Below, piece by piece: positions 7,085 to 15,332 of a stretch of DNA of 64,000 nt (within the stretch, counting starts at the first letter, position 1; each line of letters opens with the position of its first letter). Source of the stretch: Paenibacillus radicis (ex Xue et al. 2023). Lineage in GTDB: Bacteria; Bacillota; Bacilli; Paenibacillales; NBRC-103111. The notes beneath the pieces are model-generated. The model made no database searches. It was not told where the DNA came from and was given only the letters and a program-made list of their open reading frames with translations. The stretch covers positions 1 through 64,000 of the forward strand of contig NZ_JANQBD010000035.1 of assembly GCF_024722015.1 (NCBI RefSeq), read 5' to 3'. The translations under genes were made by a program, and so were the position numbers.

Positions 7085-7212
7085 CTTTTTTATAATATCA
7101 GACTTATATGTTTTCAGCGGAGCTGAAGAAGTCTGATATTGCAAGAAAAGCTACAATAAATACACGAATGTATCTTCCTTGAAAGGGGCTTCGATCAGAA
7201 GCTTTTCTTATA
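7085..7212 (+). repeat. Structured dispersed repeat R2, copy A
   Basis: Closely matches 27871-27996 in the same orientation; both begin with a T-rich CTTTTTTATA stretch. Stem P1 pairs AATATCAGACTT (7094-7105) with AAGTCTGATATT (7129-7140) and encloses a small TTCAGC-GGA-GCTGAA hairpin. Stem P2 pairs AAGAAAAGCT (7143-7152) with AGCTTTTCTT (7200-7209). Inside P2 are CGAA/TTCG (7165-7168 with 7190-7193) and a small CCT/AGG hairpin. Two base pairs in P1 differ between the copies by compensating changes. The element abuts the 3' end of the XRE-cupin gene on the other strand. Confidence 0.82.
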
Positions 7213-7214
7213 GT

Positions 7215-7751
7215 TCAGCCTTTTCGGCTCTCATTATAGCTGGCGATCAATATCACGGCCGTTTCTTCACCTATATTGGTTACTTGGTGGGGAACGAAGG
7301 ATTGCCAGGAGAAGGTGTCGCCCTCTTCAAGGATATATTCATCCTCCCCTTGCTTTGCGAGCAGCTTTCCCTTTAGAACCAGATGGCATTCAACTCCCTC
7401 ATGGACGCTTAATTCCAAGCTAGGAGGAAGACCCGGGGGCACCTCGATCAGCAGCATTCGAAGTCCGCCTTCTTCGCTGAGATGCTCTACCTTTAATTGG
7501 TCCTTGTACATGCTAAAGGTTCTTTCTTCCTTGCGTGTTACCTTCATTCGCTCCTCCTGCTTTAACAGGAGGAAGGCAAGAGGAACCTGCAATACTCCGG
7601 CAATTGAATCCAGGGTGGCTAAGGAAGGCGAGGTTTTATTATTTTCGACCAGACTCATAAAACCTTGTGACAGGCCGGTAGCTTCGCATAATTGCCCAAT
7701 GGTAATGCCCTTCTTCTTACGGATCGTTCTTATTGTTGCACCGATTTCCAT
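7215..7751 (-). CDS. XRE-family regulator with C-terminal cupin domain
   Basis: 178 aa. The N-terminal 65 residues form a Cro/C1-type helix-turn-helix (IRTIRKKKGITIGQLCEATG, then SLVENNKTSPSLATLDSIAG). The C-terminal 100 residues form a cupin (HEGVECHLVLKGKL, EYILEEGDTFSW, VPHQVTNIGEE). Such MerR-free XRE-cupin proteins usually repress small metabolic or polyamine/sulfur operons with a small ligand bound in the cupin. The ATG has a GGAGCTGG site. Upstream, toward the DUF3995 gene, is a 279-bp divergent spacer with a CCCCAC-TTT-GTGGGG hairpin near 7898 and no gene. Its target is not evident. Confidence 0.9.
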   Translation of the reverse strand: MEIGATIRTIRKKKGITIGQLCEATGLSQGFMSLVENNKTSPSLATLDSIAGVLQVPLAFLLLKQEERMKVTRKEERTFSMYKDQLKVEHLSEEGGLRMLLIEVPPGLPPSLELSVHEGVECHLVLKGKLLAKQGEDEYILEEGDTFSWQSFVPHQVTNIGEETAVILIASYNESRKG

Positions 7752-8030
7752 TATTCCAGCTCCATTTGTTTGAAAAATGTATCGTATTTGCTTCCATCTT
7801 AGCGAAACCGCGGCAGGAAATCCAGAGCATGCTTTTTTTACATATAATTGATATGTTTCGGGGCTCCCCGCAAAGTATCTGAATCAACTTCGAAGCAAGA
7901 CCCCACTTTGTGGGGATATTTTGTATCCACCTGTCACCTAAATGTGCTTTAATAATTATAATATACAAATGGAAACGTCAGAGATACCGGTATAGGGCAG
8001 CCAATCAAGGTTTTGTCGGAGGGACGGCGT

Positions 8031-8453
8031 ATGATTATGATTGCAGTTTTGGCAGGTTCAGGCGTACTGCTGCTGCTTGCTCTGATCCACTGCTACTGGG
8101 CGGCAGGAGGCAAGTGGGGCGCGAAGGGAGTGCTACCGGTCAGGGAAGGGGAAACCGAGCCGTTGTTCCAGCCGCGGCCAGCGGGAACGACTGCCGTTGC
8201 CGTCATTCTCTTTGCGATCTCAATCATGCTTCTGGCTCAAGGCGGCTTGATGCCGGGCTTTGGTCCCAATGTCGTCACAAGCTGGTGCTGCACGATTTGC
8301 GCGGCGGCATTTCTGCTGAGGGCTATCGGTGACTTCCGTTACCTTGGTTTTTTTAAACGTGTAAAAAGCACGAGGTTCTCCGCTATGGATACAAAGCTCT
8401 ACAGCCCGCTTTGCTTACTGCTGGCGGTGCTGCTGTACTTGGCGTCCCTGTAG
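8031..8453 (+). CDS. DUF3995 family membrane protein
   Basis: 140 aa with four predicted membrane helices: AVLAGSGVLLLLALIHCYWA, AVAVILFAISIMLLAQG, TSWCCTICAAAFLLRAIG and SPLCLLLAVLLYLASL. The HCYWAAGGKWG and FFKRVKSTRFSAMDTKLYSPL motifs are typical of DUF3995, a family with no known function. The start is taken at ATG 8031, with GGAGGG 7 nt upstream; an in-frame TTG six codons earlier precedes that site and is unlikely. Single-gene unit closed by a strong terminator. Confidence 0.85.
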   Translation: MIMIAVLAGSGVLLLLALIHCYWAAGGKWGAKGVLPVREGETEPLFQPRPAGTTAVAVILFAISIMLLAQGGLMPGFGPNVVTSWCCTICAAAFLLRAIGDFRYLGFFKRVKSTRFSAMDTKLYSPLCLLLAVLLYLASL

Positions 8454-8467
8454 GGGCGCACACGATT

Positions 8468-8502
8468 AAGAAGGCCGCTCCAAATGGAGGGCCTTCTTTT
8501 TT
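8468..8502 (+). terminator. Rho-independent terminator after DUF3995 gene
   Basis: AAGAAGGCC pairs with GGCCTTCTT around an inner CTCC-AAAT-GGAG hairpin, followed by six T residues. Confidence 0.92.
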
Positions 8503-8588
8503 ACGCTCTAAGCTGCAAAAAGGGCATACGAGTTATTGCCGGGTCAATCGGTAATAGCAATGCCAGCCATGCCGTTATGTAGCCAGAA

Positions 8589-8759
8589 CTATATCCGAAT
8601 GCCGCATTCCTTAACCAAAGTTGGCCAATGCAGGACGAACTTATCTTTCCACTTGTCTTCCGGCAGTTCATTAATCCAATTCGAGATCTGATCGAGCCCC
8701 ATGTCCTGCAGTTTATGCATGACCAGCTCTTTTTCACAAAGTTCCTCTGTAGCTAGCAC
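8589..8759 (-). CDS. Small hypothetical acidic protein
   Basis: 56 aa from a GTG start with GGAGGG placed 7 nt upstream; a TTG five codons earlier would overlap that site. The product is amphipathic and charged (KLQDMGLDQISNWINELPED, then KWKDKFVLHWPTLVKECGIRI) and looks like a genuine cytosolic small protein with helix-forming composition. I do not recognise a family. It stands alone between two terminators, upstream of nothing in the same direction. Confidence 0.55.
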   Translation of the reverse strand: MLATEELCEKELVMHKLQDMGLDQISNWINELPEDKWKDKFVLHWPTLVKECGIRI

Positions 8760-8887
8760 GAACAATCCCTCCAATATGAAAATATTCTCAACAAAACATT
8801 ATATGCAGATTCAGAGGGAAATGTGCCATCCTGCGTAATAATTTTATCCTGATCGCTGTATCGGCTCTATTTCATAGTCATAGCGAA

Positions 8888-8928
8888 AAAAGACAGCAGC
8901 TCCCAAAGAAGGGAAACGGCTGTCTTTT
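8888..8928 (-). terminator. Terminator of glnS
   Basis: AAAAGACAGC and GCTGTCTTTT pair, with CCC/GGG in the loop region. On the minus strand the stem is followed by six T residues (AAAAAA in the plus strand at 8886-8891). It lies 35 bp after the glnS stop codon. Confidence 0.85.
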
Positions 8929-8962
8929 CTCTTTGCTGAATAAAGCTGTTGCAGCGTAGAAA

Positions 8963-10618
8963 TTAGATTTCGAACGAGCTTTTCAAAGATACAACACGAT
9001 TGTAAACATGTTTATTAGCAGATGTATATTTTGGGTCGACATTAAAATAGCCATGGCGGAAAAATTGCAGCTTATCATGAGGCTTAGCATCCTTCATATT
9101 AGGCTCCACATAGCCGCTGATAACTTCCAGGGAGTTAGGGTTAATCCGGTCGAGGAACGAATCTCCTTCTTCCTTAGCGTCATCCATAATGAGCGGTTCA
9201 TATAGACGGAATTCAGCAGGGATTGCCTGCGTAGCTTCCACCCAATGGATCGTTCCTTTGACCTTGCGTCCGGTAAAGCCGCTGCCGCTCTTTGTTTCCG
9301 GATCATAGGTACAATGAAGCTCTATTACATTGCCTTCCGCATCCTTGATGAAGTCATTGCACTTGATGAAATAAGCATTCTTCAAGCGGACCTCGTTGCC
9401 GGGGAACAACCTAAAGTATTTGTTCGGAGGGTTCTCCATAAAGTCATCCTGCTCAATATAAATTTCACGTGAGAACGAAATTTGGCGGTTGCCCATTTCC
9501 GGATTCTCTGGATTAATCTCGGCATCCAATTGCTCGACCTGACCTTCCGGATAATTCGTAATGACAACCTTCAGTGGGCGCAGCACAGCCATGGTCCGCG
9601 GCGCTTTCAGCTTCAAGTCCTCGCGGATAAAATGCTCCAGCATTCTCTCATCAACAATGCTGTTGCTGCGAGTAACTCCAGCCTCACGAACGAAAGTACG
9701 GATCGATTCAGGAGTGAAGCCTTTGCGGCGCAAGCCGGAGATGGTCGGCATCCGAGGATCATCCCAACCGTCTACGATATTCTCATCCACAAGCTGCTTC
9801 AGAAATCGTTTGCTCATGACCGTATTGGTTATGTTAAGCCGTGCAAACTCGTATTGCTTCGGCTGGTTAGACATTTCGCATTCTTCGATGACCCAATCGT
9901 AAAAAGGACGTTGGTCCTCAAATTCCAACGAACAGAGAGAGTGGGTAACTCCTTCGATCGCGTCCTCAAGTGGGTGGGCAAATGTGTACATCGGGTAAAT
10001 ACACCATTTATCACCGGTATTATGATGGTGGGTATGGGAAATACGGTAAAGTGCAGGATCACGTAAATTGATGTTCGGAGATGCCATATCGATTTTCGCG
10101 CGCAGTATCCGTTCACCGTCTTTAAACTCACCGCTCCGCATCCGCTTGAACAGATCCAAATTTTCTTCAACGCTGCGGTTCCGGTGAGGACTGTCCTGAC
10201 CTGGCTGCGTTAAGGTTCCGCGGGTAATGCGGATTTCTTCAGCAGATTGATCGTCGATGTAGGCTTTGCCTTTCTTGATCAGCAGCACAGCACGATCGTA
10301 CATCTCTTCGAAATAATCCGAAGCATAGAACAGAGCATCCCACTCGAAGCCGAGCCAGCGGATGTCCTCTTTGATAGATTCAACATATTCGATATCTTCT
10401 TTCACAGGGTTCGTATCATCGAAACGAAGATGAGCCCGGCCCTTGAATTCGTCAGCTAACTCGAAATTAATGCAGATTGCTTTGGCATGCCCAATATGCA
10501 AATAGCCGTTAGGTTCAGGAGGGAAGCGGGTGACGATATGATCGACTTTGCCGGAATTTAAATCTTCAATAACAATGTTTTTGATAAAATTAGATGATGC
10601 AGACGGGTTCTCCAACAC
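8963..10618 (-). CDS. glnS: Glutaminyl-tRNA synthetase
   Basis: Class I aminoacyl-tRNA synthetase, 551 aa, close to the 554 aa of E. coli GlnRS and without a YqeY-like extension. The HIGH motif is in FPPEPNGYLHIGHAKA (about 33-48), and the KMSKS-type loop is VMSKRFL near 265-271. LRFDDTNP and the anticodon-binding beta-barrels of the GlnRS type follow. It charges tRNA-Gln directly with glutamine. Many Firmicutes instead use GluRS plus GatCAB, so this gene is notable. The start is taken at GTG, 6 nt after AAAGG; a TTG two codons earlier touches that site. I looked for a T-box in the 320-bp upstream region and saw none. Confidence 0.96.
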   Translation of the reverse strand: MLENPSASSNFIKNIVIEDLNSGKVDHIVTRFPPEPNGYLHIGHAKAICINFELADEFKGRAHLRFDDTNPVKEDIEYVESIKEDIRWLGFEWDALFYASDYFEEMYDRAVLLIKKGKAYIDDQSAEEIRITRGTLTQPGQDSPHRNRSVEENLDLFKRMRSGEFKDGERILRAKIDMASPNINLRDPALYRISHTHHHNTGDKWCIYPMYTFAHPLEDAIEGVTHSLCSLEFEDQRPFYDWVIEECEMSNQPKQYEFARLNITNTVMSKRFLKQLVDENIVDGWDDPRMPTISGLRRKGFTPESIRTFVREAGVTRSNSIVDERMLEHFIREDLKLKAPRTMAVLRPLKVVITNYPEGQVEQLDAEINPENPEMGNRQISFSREIYIEQDDFMENPPNKYFRLFPGNEVRLKNAYFIKCNDFIKDAEGNVIELHCTYDPETKSGSGFTGRKVKGTIHWVEATQAIPAEFRLYEPLIMDDAKEEGDSFLDRINPNSLEVISGYVEPNMKDAKPHDKLQFFRHGYFNVDPKYTSANKHVYNRVVSLKSSFEI

Positions 10619-10783
10619 AATCAACCTTTCTTCTGTAGATTAAGAAAGTATAAGCTTTGCTTTATACTTTATCCTCGCGTAATAGTTTATTATCATATAA
10701 TACACAAAAACGCCGTGAAATATAATGGTTGCTTCTCTGAATCTATGATTTTTTTGGCGAATGATGGGAAGCCGGTACAAAAA

Positions 10784-10805
10784 AAGAGCTGCCAGAGCAG
10801 CTCTT
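10784..10805 (-). terminator. Terminator downstream of the LysM-3D gene
   Basis: AAGAGCTGC-CAGA-GCAGCTCTT, a perfect 9-bp stem, followed on the minus strand by a T-run (plus-strand AAAAAAA before 10786). It closes the unit containing the LysM-3D gene and the possible short frame at 10812-10919. Confidence 0.9.
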
Positions 10806-10811
10806 AAAGCG

Positions 10812-10919
10812 TTATTGTTCTTCCCGCTCCCGATCTTTTTGGATAGCTTTGCTGCCCAAATAAGTCGGCTTCCTTTTCCAATCCTTACTGCTGCCGCTGA
10901 ACAACATGCCAAGCTTCAT
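10812..10919 (-). CDS. Possible 35-aa basic protein
   Basis: A short open frame reads MKLGMLFSGSSKDWKRKP and ends in AIQKDREREEQ, with its TAA stop 6 bp before the terminator. It lies 24 bp downstream of the LysM-3D gene, so it could be its operon partner. The composition (charged, soluble) is protein-like and the fit to the terminator is good. No convincing ribosome site precedes either ATG, which keeps this a tentative call. No family recognised. Confidence 0.35.
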   Translation of the reverse strand: MKLGMLFSGSSKDWKRKPTYLGSKAIQKDREREEQ

Positions 10920-10943
10920 GGGGCAAGTGTCGTTCTTGACCTG

Positions 10944-11651
10944 CTATGCGTTTTCAGCGGATAGTACATATACCTTCACATTTCTTTTGACGCCAAAATT
11001 GAGTGCTTGTCCAACATCATCCATAAAAACATCGATTCGCGAGCCTCGGACAGCTGAGCCCGTATCCTCCGCCTTACGAATGCCGACCCCATCAATGTAA
11101 ACCGTTGTTCCGATAGGGATAATGGAGGGATCAACTGCAATAGTTCTTCCCTCCTCCGCTTTACTGCCGCTATAGGTGATTCCATATTGAGGATGGGAAG
11201 CTGTTTTTCCGGTTGATTCAATACCTGCGGTGTAAGCGGTAAGTGTGGAGCTTAGTACTCTTTTGATCGTTTTCCGCTGCCCGTCCGGCAATGGAATGGC
11301 CGCCTCCGAGTCGGGAATTTGCAGCTGCTGACCTATTGTTAGCCGTTTCGGGTCTGCAATATCGTTTAAAGCAAGCAGGGAGGACAATGAAACATTGAAG
11401 TCCTTTGCAATTTTATACAGCGTATCCCCGGCATTGACCTGATAATTCAAAGGTTTCGGAACGACAACTTCGGGTTCCTCCGGGACGGGATCCGGTTCAG
11501 GAATAGAGCAGGGGCAGTAGATCGGTCCATAAGCAAGCTCATTTATGTCGTACATATCCTCATCATAATAGTAAGCGAAAGCTTGCAAGGCCGTACCTGA
11601 CATAAAAACAAGTAGAACAGTAAGTATGAAAATGAACCTTAATTGCAGCAT
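10944..11651 (-). CDS. Secreted LysM and 3D-domain cell-wall protein
   Basis: 235 aa. A signal peptide (about 1-26, ending ALQAFA) is followed by an acidic Pro-rich stretch (EPDPVPEEPEVVVPKP). One LysM domain lies at about 68-112 (YQVNAGDTLYKIAKDFNVSL ... GQQLQIP). A C-terminal 3D domain (about 130-230) has the three conserved aspartates: IAVDPSIIPIGT, AEDTGSAVRG and IDVFMDD. 3D domains resemble the MltA barrel and Bacillus YocH/YabE-type muralytic proteins; the LysM binds peptidoglycan. The likely role is wall turnover outside the membrane. An AAGGAGG site precedes the ATG. Confidence 0.92.
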   Translation of the reverse strand: MLQLRFIFILTVLLVFMSGTALQAFAYYYDEDMYDINELAYGPIYCPCSIPEPDPVPEEPEVVVPKPLNYQVNAGDTLYKIAKDFNVSLSSLLALNDIADPKRLTIGQQLQIPDSEAAIPLPDGQRKTIKRVLSSTLTAYTAGIESTGKTASHPQYGITYSGSKAEEGRTIAVDPSIIPIGTTVYIDGVGIRKAEDTGSAVRGSRIDVFMDDVGQALNFGVKRNVKVYVLSAENA

Positions 11652-11913
11652 ATAATCTCAAATCCTCCTTTTTCAAATCGTAATAATAGAGTCATTAATA
11701 GAGTTCTTTTACTAGATTTGCCGGATTTGCATGGTTGTAAACCTGTCAATCTACTATTTACCCAACATATTTGAGATAAACCGTTATAGATAGGTTGGGG
11801 CCAGCCACATAATTTCCCATAAAGTTGCGATATTGCTCCCGCATTGTTTTGATAGGATGAAGTTGTGAGAGGCAAGTCCTTACACTACTTCAATCGAAAA
11901 GGAGCCATTTAAA

Positions 11914-12699
11914 ATGAAAAAAGCATGGCATTATGTAACCGCAGGTACATTAATGTTTTCACTAACTTTAGGTCTTGTTGGAGGTGCCTCGGCTGAAGAA
12001 GCCGCAGGCAATTTTACAAAGGTACAGGCAACTGAGGCTGCCAGTGTGACAACGAGTTTGCCGAATGGGAACCAGAAGAGTATGTTCATGTATCGGCTGG
12101 GCCATTCCGGACTGCTGCAGAGTGAAGCCAATGAGCGTAAGTATTTGCAATTGCTGGCAAAGGCCTACACCCCTGGGGATGAAGCGGCTTGGTTAGCGGC
12201 ATTCGAAGGCCGTAAGAAGGTTGAGGAGCAATTCCCTAAGATGGCTGCGACCCGCGCAATCAAGATGACCAATGCTGTGTCGATTCAAAAGCTGGACAAG
12301 GATGCAGTACCTTCCCTAACAGAGGGCGTGGAGAATGGTACGGTAACCATGTCTCCGGTTGAGGGGGAGGAAGGGAAAAAGCTATTCACCATTCGAGTGA
12401 ATAAAACAACTAACGCCGAAGGCGTGGAAGGGGCTCCCGGGTCAATTTTTCCATTGGAAGCAGTAGTTTCGGATGATATAATTAATACAAAAGAATCAGA
12501 GGCTCCACCTGAACTCAAGCTGCAATCGGATTTCGCCAAAGCGGTGGAAGCTGATGATAGCGCAGCAATCAAGGAATTGCTTCCCAAGCTGTTGATCGAC
12601 TATAAAGAGAAGACTGCAGAGATGACTAAAGCGTTAGAGCAAATTAAAGAGAAGCAACAAGAGAAGCAACAAGAGAAGCAACAAAAGCAAGAGAAGTAG
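11914..12699 (+). CDS. Secreted protein of unknown function with EKQQ tail
   Basis: 261 aa with a clear signal peptide (MKKAWHYVTAGTLMFSLTLG, cleavage likely after GASA near 27). The mature part is mixed alpha/beta, Glu/Lys/Ala-rich, with no cysteines and no motif I recognise. The C-terminus is a hydrophilic tail (IKEKQQEKQQEKQQKQEK) coded by tandem 12-bp units. A good AAGGAG site precedes ATG. A terminator follows, then the promoter of a two-component system; the neighbourhood suggests an envelope protein possibly under that system, but nothing proves it. Confidence 0.8.
   Translation: MKKAWHYVTAGTLMFSLTLGLVGGASAEEAAGNFTKVQATEAASVTTSLPNGNQKSMFMYRLGHSGLLQSEANERKYLQLLAKAYTPGDEAAWLAAFEGRKKVEEQFPKMAATRAIKMTNAVSIQKLDKDAVPSLTEGVENGTVTMSPVEGEEGKKLFTIRVNKTTNAEGVEGAPGSIFPLEAVVSDDIINTKESEAPPELKLQSDFAKAVEADDSAAIKELLPKLLIDYKEKTAEMTKALEQIKEKQQEKQQEKQQKQEK
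12649..12696 (+). repeat. 12-bp in-frame tandem repeat in the secreted-protein gene
   Basis: Three perfect head-to-tail units of GAGAAGCAACAA (12649-12684) followed by a degenerate one, coding EKQQ repeats at the extreme C-terminus. Copy number could vary by slippage without changing frame. Confidence 0.9.
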
Positions 12700-12715
12700 G
12701 CAATTTGATAATAAG

Positions 12716-12744
12716 GACGTGACGTAACAGTTGCGTCTTTTTTT
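12716..12744 (+). terminator. Terminator after the secreted-protein gene
   Basis: GACGTGAC pairs with GTTGCGTC (two wobble pairs), loop GTAACA, followed by seven T residues. Confidence 0.8.
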
Positions 12745-12750
12745 CCATGG

Positions 12751-12778
12751 TTGAATAGAAAGTATGTGCGGTTATACT
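12751..12778 (+). promoter_or_regulatory. Promoter of the two-component operon
   Basis: TTGAAT and TATACT spaced by 16 bp, just after the preceding terminator. The position means transcription begins near 12785, which supports the GTG at 12866 rather than the in-frame ATG at 12764 as the response-regulator start. Confidence 0.6.
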
Positions 12779-12865
12779 TTACTTCGCTCAATTGTGACAA
12801 CAACGTTCGTCCTTGATAATGAAGTAATGATTATCCTTGGAGCGACAGGTAAGGGGGAGAGCAAC

Positions 12866-13564
12866 GTGTATCGTATTTATTTGGTAGAGGATGAACCGAA
12901 TTTAAATCAGGTGCTGGCTTCTTATTTACGTAATGAGGGCTGGGAAGTAGAGGCCTTTGTTGACGGTGGAGAAGCTCGCAAGGCGATAAGAAATCGCCCT
13001 CATTTGTGGATTCTGGACATTATGCTTCCGGGGGTGGATGGCTACCAGCTGATCAGGGAAATTAAGGCTGATCAGGAGAGGCTGCCGGTTATTTTCATAT
13101 CTGCCCGCGATGCTGACATAGACCGGGTTGTAGGCTTGGAGCTCGGTAGCGATGACTATTTGGCTAAACCGTTCCTGCCGCGCGAGCTGGTGATTAGGAC
13201 ACGGAAGCTGTTGGAGCGCATTTATACGGATCGTCATGAACTATCCGTTGATTCTTCCAGTTTACATACGACTCGTATGCTGCCCCCGTACCGAATCGAC
13301 GAGCAGGAGAGAAGGGTGCTGGATGAACAAGAGAATCGCGAGCTTGAGCTGACTTCCAAGGAGTTCGACCTGTTGGTTTACTTTGCTGTTCATGCAGGGC
13401 AGCTTATGGAACGCGGGCAAGTGCTGGATTCAGTATGGGGGGATGATTATTATGGCTCGGACCGCGTAGTTGACGATCTGGTCAGACGGCTGCGCAAGAA
13501 AATGCCTCATCTCCGACTGGAAACCGTGTATGGCTATGGGTATAGGATGGTGTTGAAGCTATGA
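12866..13564 (+). CDS. OmpR/PhoB-family response regulator
   Basis: 232 aa. A receiver domain (about 1-115) has the acidic pocket VEDEP, phospho-acceptor Asp51 in LDIMLPGVDGY, Ser in ISARD and Lys in DYLAKPF. A winged-helix DNA-binding domain (about 140-230) carries ELTSKEFDLLVYF and VVDDLVRRLRKKM with the final YGYGYRM. Start GTG with GGGGGAGA 5 nt upstream. The stop overlaps the start of the downstream kinase by 4 nt (ATGA), so the two are translationally coupled and form one signalling pair. Confidence 0.94.
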   Translation: MYRIYLVEDEPNLNQVLASYLRNEGWEVEAFVDGGEARKAIRNRPHLWILDIMLPGVDGYQLIREIKADQERLPVIFISARDADIDRVVGLELGSDDYLAKPFLPRELVIRTRKLLERIYTDRHELSVDSSSLHTTRMLPPYRIDEQERRVLDEQENRELELTSKEFDLLVYFAVHAGQLMERGQVLDSVWGDDYYGSDRVVDDLVRRLRKKMPHLRLETVYGYGYRMVLKL

Positions 13565-15216
13565 AAAATGTGCCGCTAGCCCTCAAAATATGGCTCGTCA
13601 TCACAGCGATCACCCTGTGTTTGTTTGCAATGCTTGCTTTTTTGCTGCCTTGGACTTTAAAGGGGTTCTTTACCGAGCAAATTTACGATTTATTGCTCGA
13701 TTCGCAGCGGACGGTGCCTAGTGAGATGAAGTCTGTATCGATTACGGCGGCCAGACCTGTAGAAAGTATAGGCGCTGTCAATATCGTTCCTAAGGACTTG
13801 CCAAATGACCAGCAGGTTCTACAGAGAACGAAAACTATGGCATCACTCCGCGTTGACTCGATGCCTGCTGGGCCAAAAACGGAAGCCAGCAGCGTAATGC
13901 ACTATGCAGAGACAACAAATGAACGGATGGATGAGCTTCCTTCTGAAACAGCTTCGGAACCTAGCATGGTGATGAGGGTAATCCGAACTGCCGGGCAGCC
14001 GTTCACCATGACCCTTAAACCGCCTGCAGGACCTGGCATTCAACATATGGTTATGCTGAACGGCGGTTTATTTAGCAACACGGAAACGACGGTTCCCATC
14101 CCGTTTGCTGAAGCTATTGAGCAGGATGCGGAGCTGCAGTTGGATGCCGTTCAGACCTACTATCGCAATATTGATGACCGTACGATGTTTTACGTTATCC
14201 GCAAAGAGGAGCTGCAGGGGCAACCGGGGTTTATGGTTTCGTATGCCTGGGGCAATTATCGTAACGATCTGGTCATGACGATGTTCCAACGCTTGATACT
14301 GCTCATGATGGTTCTTATTGTCGTTAGCTGGATTCCTTGCCTGTGGCTTTCCCGTTACTTGTCCCGCCCCCTTGTGCTGATGGAGCAGCAGGTAGGAAGG
14401 ATTGCGAAGCGGGATTGGCATGAGCCGTTTGTACTCAATCGCAAGGATGAGATGGGGCGGCTTGCACTGGCCTTTGAAGCGATGCGTGAACGGTTGGTTA
14501 GACAGGATAAATCACAGCAGTTTTTCCTGCAAAATATTTCCCATGAGCTCAAAACACCGGTCATGGTTATTCACAGCTACGCGCAATCGATTCTTGATGG
14601 TATTTATCCAAAAGGGACTATTGCAAATAGTGTTGAGACCATCAAAAGTGAAGCGACACGGCTGGAAAAACGAATTCACGATCTGCTTTACTTGAATAAG
14701 CTGAATTATTTATCGGCACGGGAAAGAAAGGTATTCACTTTTGACCTGTCCGTTGTTATTGGCGATTGTGTTGAACGGCTGCGTTATCGTCGGCCGGAGC
14801 TCGATTGGGAGGTTGAGCTGCCAGTGCTGGAGGTTGAGGGGGATGCGGAGCAATGGGGGGTTGCTATCGAGAACGTACTTGATAATCAGCTCAGATATGC
14901 CAAAGCGAAAATCTCTATTACGCTAAACCCCTCTGAAGAAGGAGCTAACGGATTACAGGATACAGACCAGGCAGCTGCGTCTGGGAATACAGAGATTCGA
15001 TTGTGGAATGATGGGCCGCCGATTGAAGAAGCGCTGAAGGCCAGCCTGTTCGACCAGTTCCAGACCGGGCCGGATGGTCAGTTTGGGCTAGGCTTAGCTA
15101 TCGCCAAGCAAATTCTGGAAGCTCATCAAGCCAAGATTAGAGTTAGTAATGAGAGCGAAGGCGCGGGATTCATTATTGCACCTCACTTCGATAAGCTTGA
15201 GAATGTTGGCAAATAA
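13561..15216 (+). CDS. Membrane sensor histidine kinase
   Basis: 551 aa. One N-terminal membrane helix (about 8-32), an extracytoplasmic sensor region of about 200 residues rich in Thr/Met/Pro, a second helix near 237-260, and HAMP (about 260-315, SRYLSRPLVLMEQQ to LAFEAMRERL). HisKA has phospho-acceptor His in NISHELKTPVMVIHSY. HATPase has N-box ENVLDNQLRYA and G-box GQFGLGLAIAKQILEAHQ. It pairs with the response regulator whose gene it overlaps. The stimulus is unknown; the neighbourhood (secreted protein, wall protein, surface protease) hints at envelope sensing. Confidence 0.94.
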   Translation: MKNVPLALKIWLVITAITLCLFAMLAFLLPWTLKGFFTEQIYDLLLDSQRTVPSEMKSVSITAARPVESIGAVNIVPKDLPNDQQVLQRTKTMASLRVDSMPAGPKTEASSVMHYAETTNERMDELPSETASEPSMVMRVIRTAGQPFTMTLKPPAGPGIQHMVMLNGGLFSNTETTVPIPFAEAIEQDAELQLDAVQTYYRNIDDRTMFYVIRKEELQGQPGFMVSYAWGNYRNDLVMTMFQRLILLMMVLIVVSWIPCLWLSRYLSRPLVLMEQQVGRIAKRDWHEPFVLNRKDEMGRLALAFEAMRERLVRQDKSQQFFLQNISHELKTPVMVIHSYAQSILDGIYPKGTIANSVETIKSEATRLEKRIHDLLYLNKLNYLSARERKVFTFDLSVVIGDCVERLRYRRPELDWEVELPVLEVEGDAEQWGVAIENVLDNQLRYAKAKISITLNPSEEGANGLQDTDQAAASGNTEIRLWNDGPPIEEALKASLFDQFQTGPDGQFGLGLAIAKQILEAHQAKIRVSNESEGAGFIIAPHFDKLENVGK

Positions 15217-15230
15217 GGATTAGACCCTAA

Positions 15231-15279
15231 ACAGAAGGACCACGTACTCGAATGGAGTAGTGGTCCTTCTGTTTATTTT
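15231..15279 (+). terminator. Terminator of the two-component operon
   Basis: ACAGAAGGACCAC (15231-15243) pairs perfectly with GTGGTCCTTCTGT (15260-15272) around TACTC-GAATG-GAGTA, followed by TTATTTT. Confidence 0.93.
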
Positions 15280-15332
15280 CTAGCTTCATAAGTATTGCGG
15301 GAGTGATGGGACACTTTAATACAAGAGCAAGC

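Noticed and set aside
10625..10940. T-box leader for glnS
   Set aside because: No AGGGTGGNACCGCG-type antiterminator sequence or specifier stem found upstream of glnS; the hairpin there is the terminator of the neighbouring gene.
11639..11875. 78-codon minus-strand frame upstream of the LysM-3D gene
   Set aside because: It overlaps the LysM-3D start and the promoter region, has no ribosome site and an odd composition.
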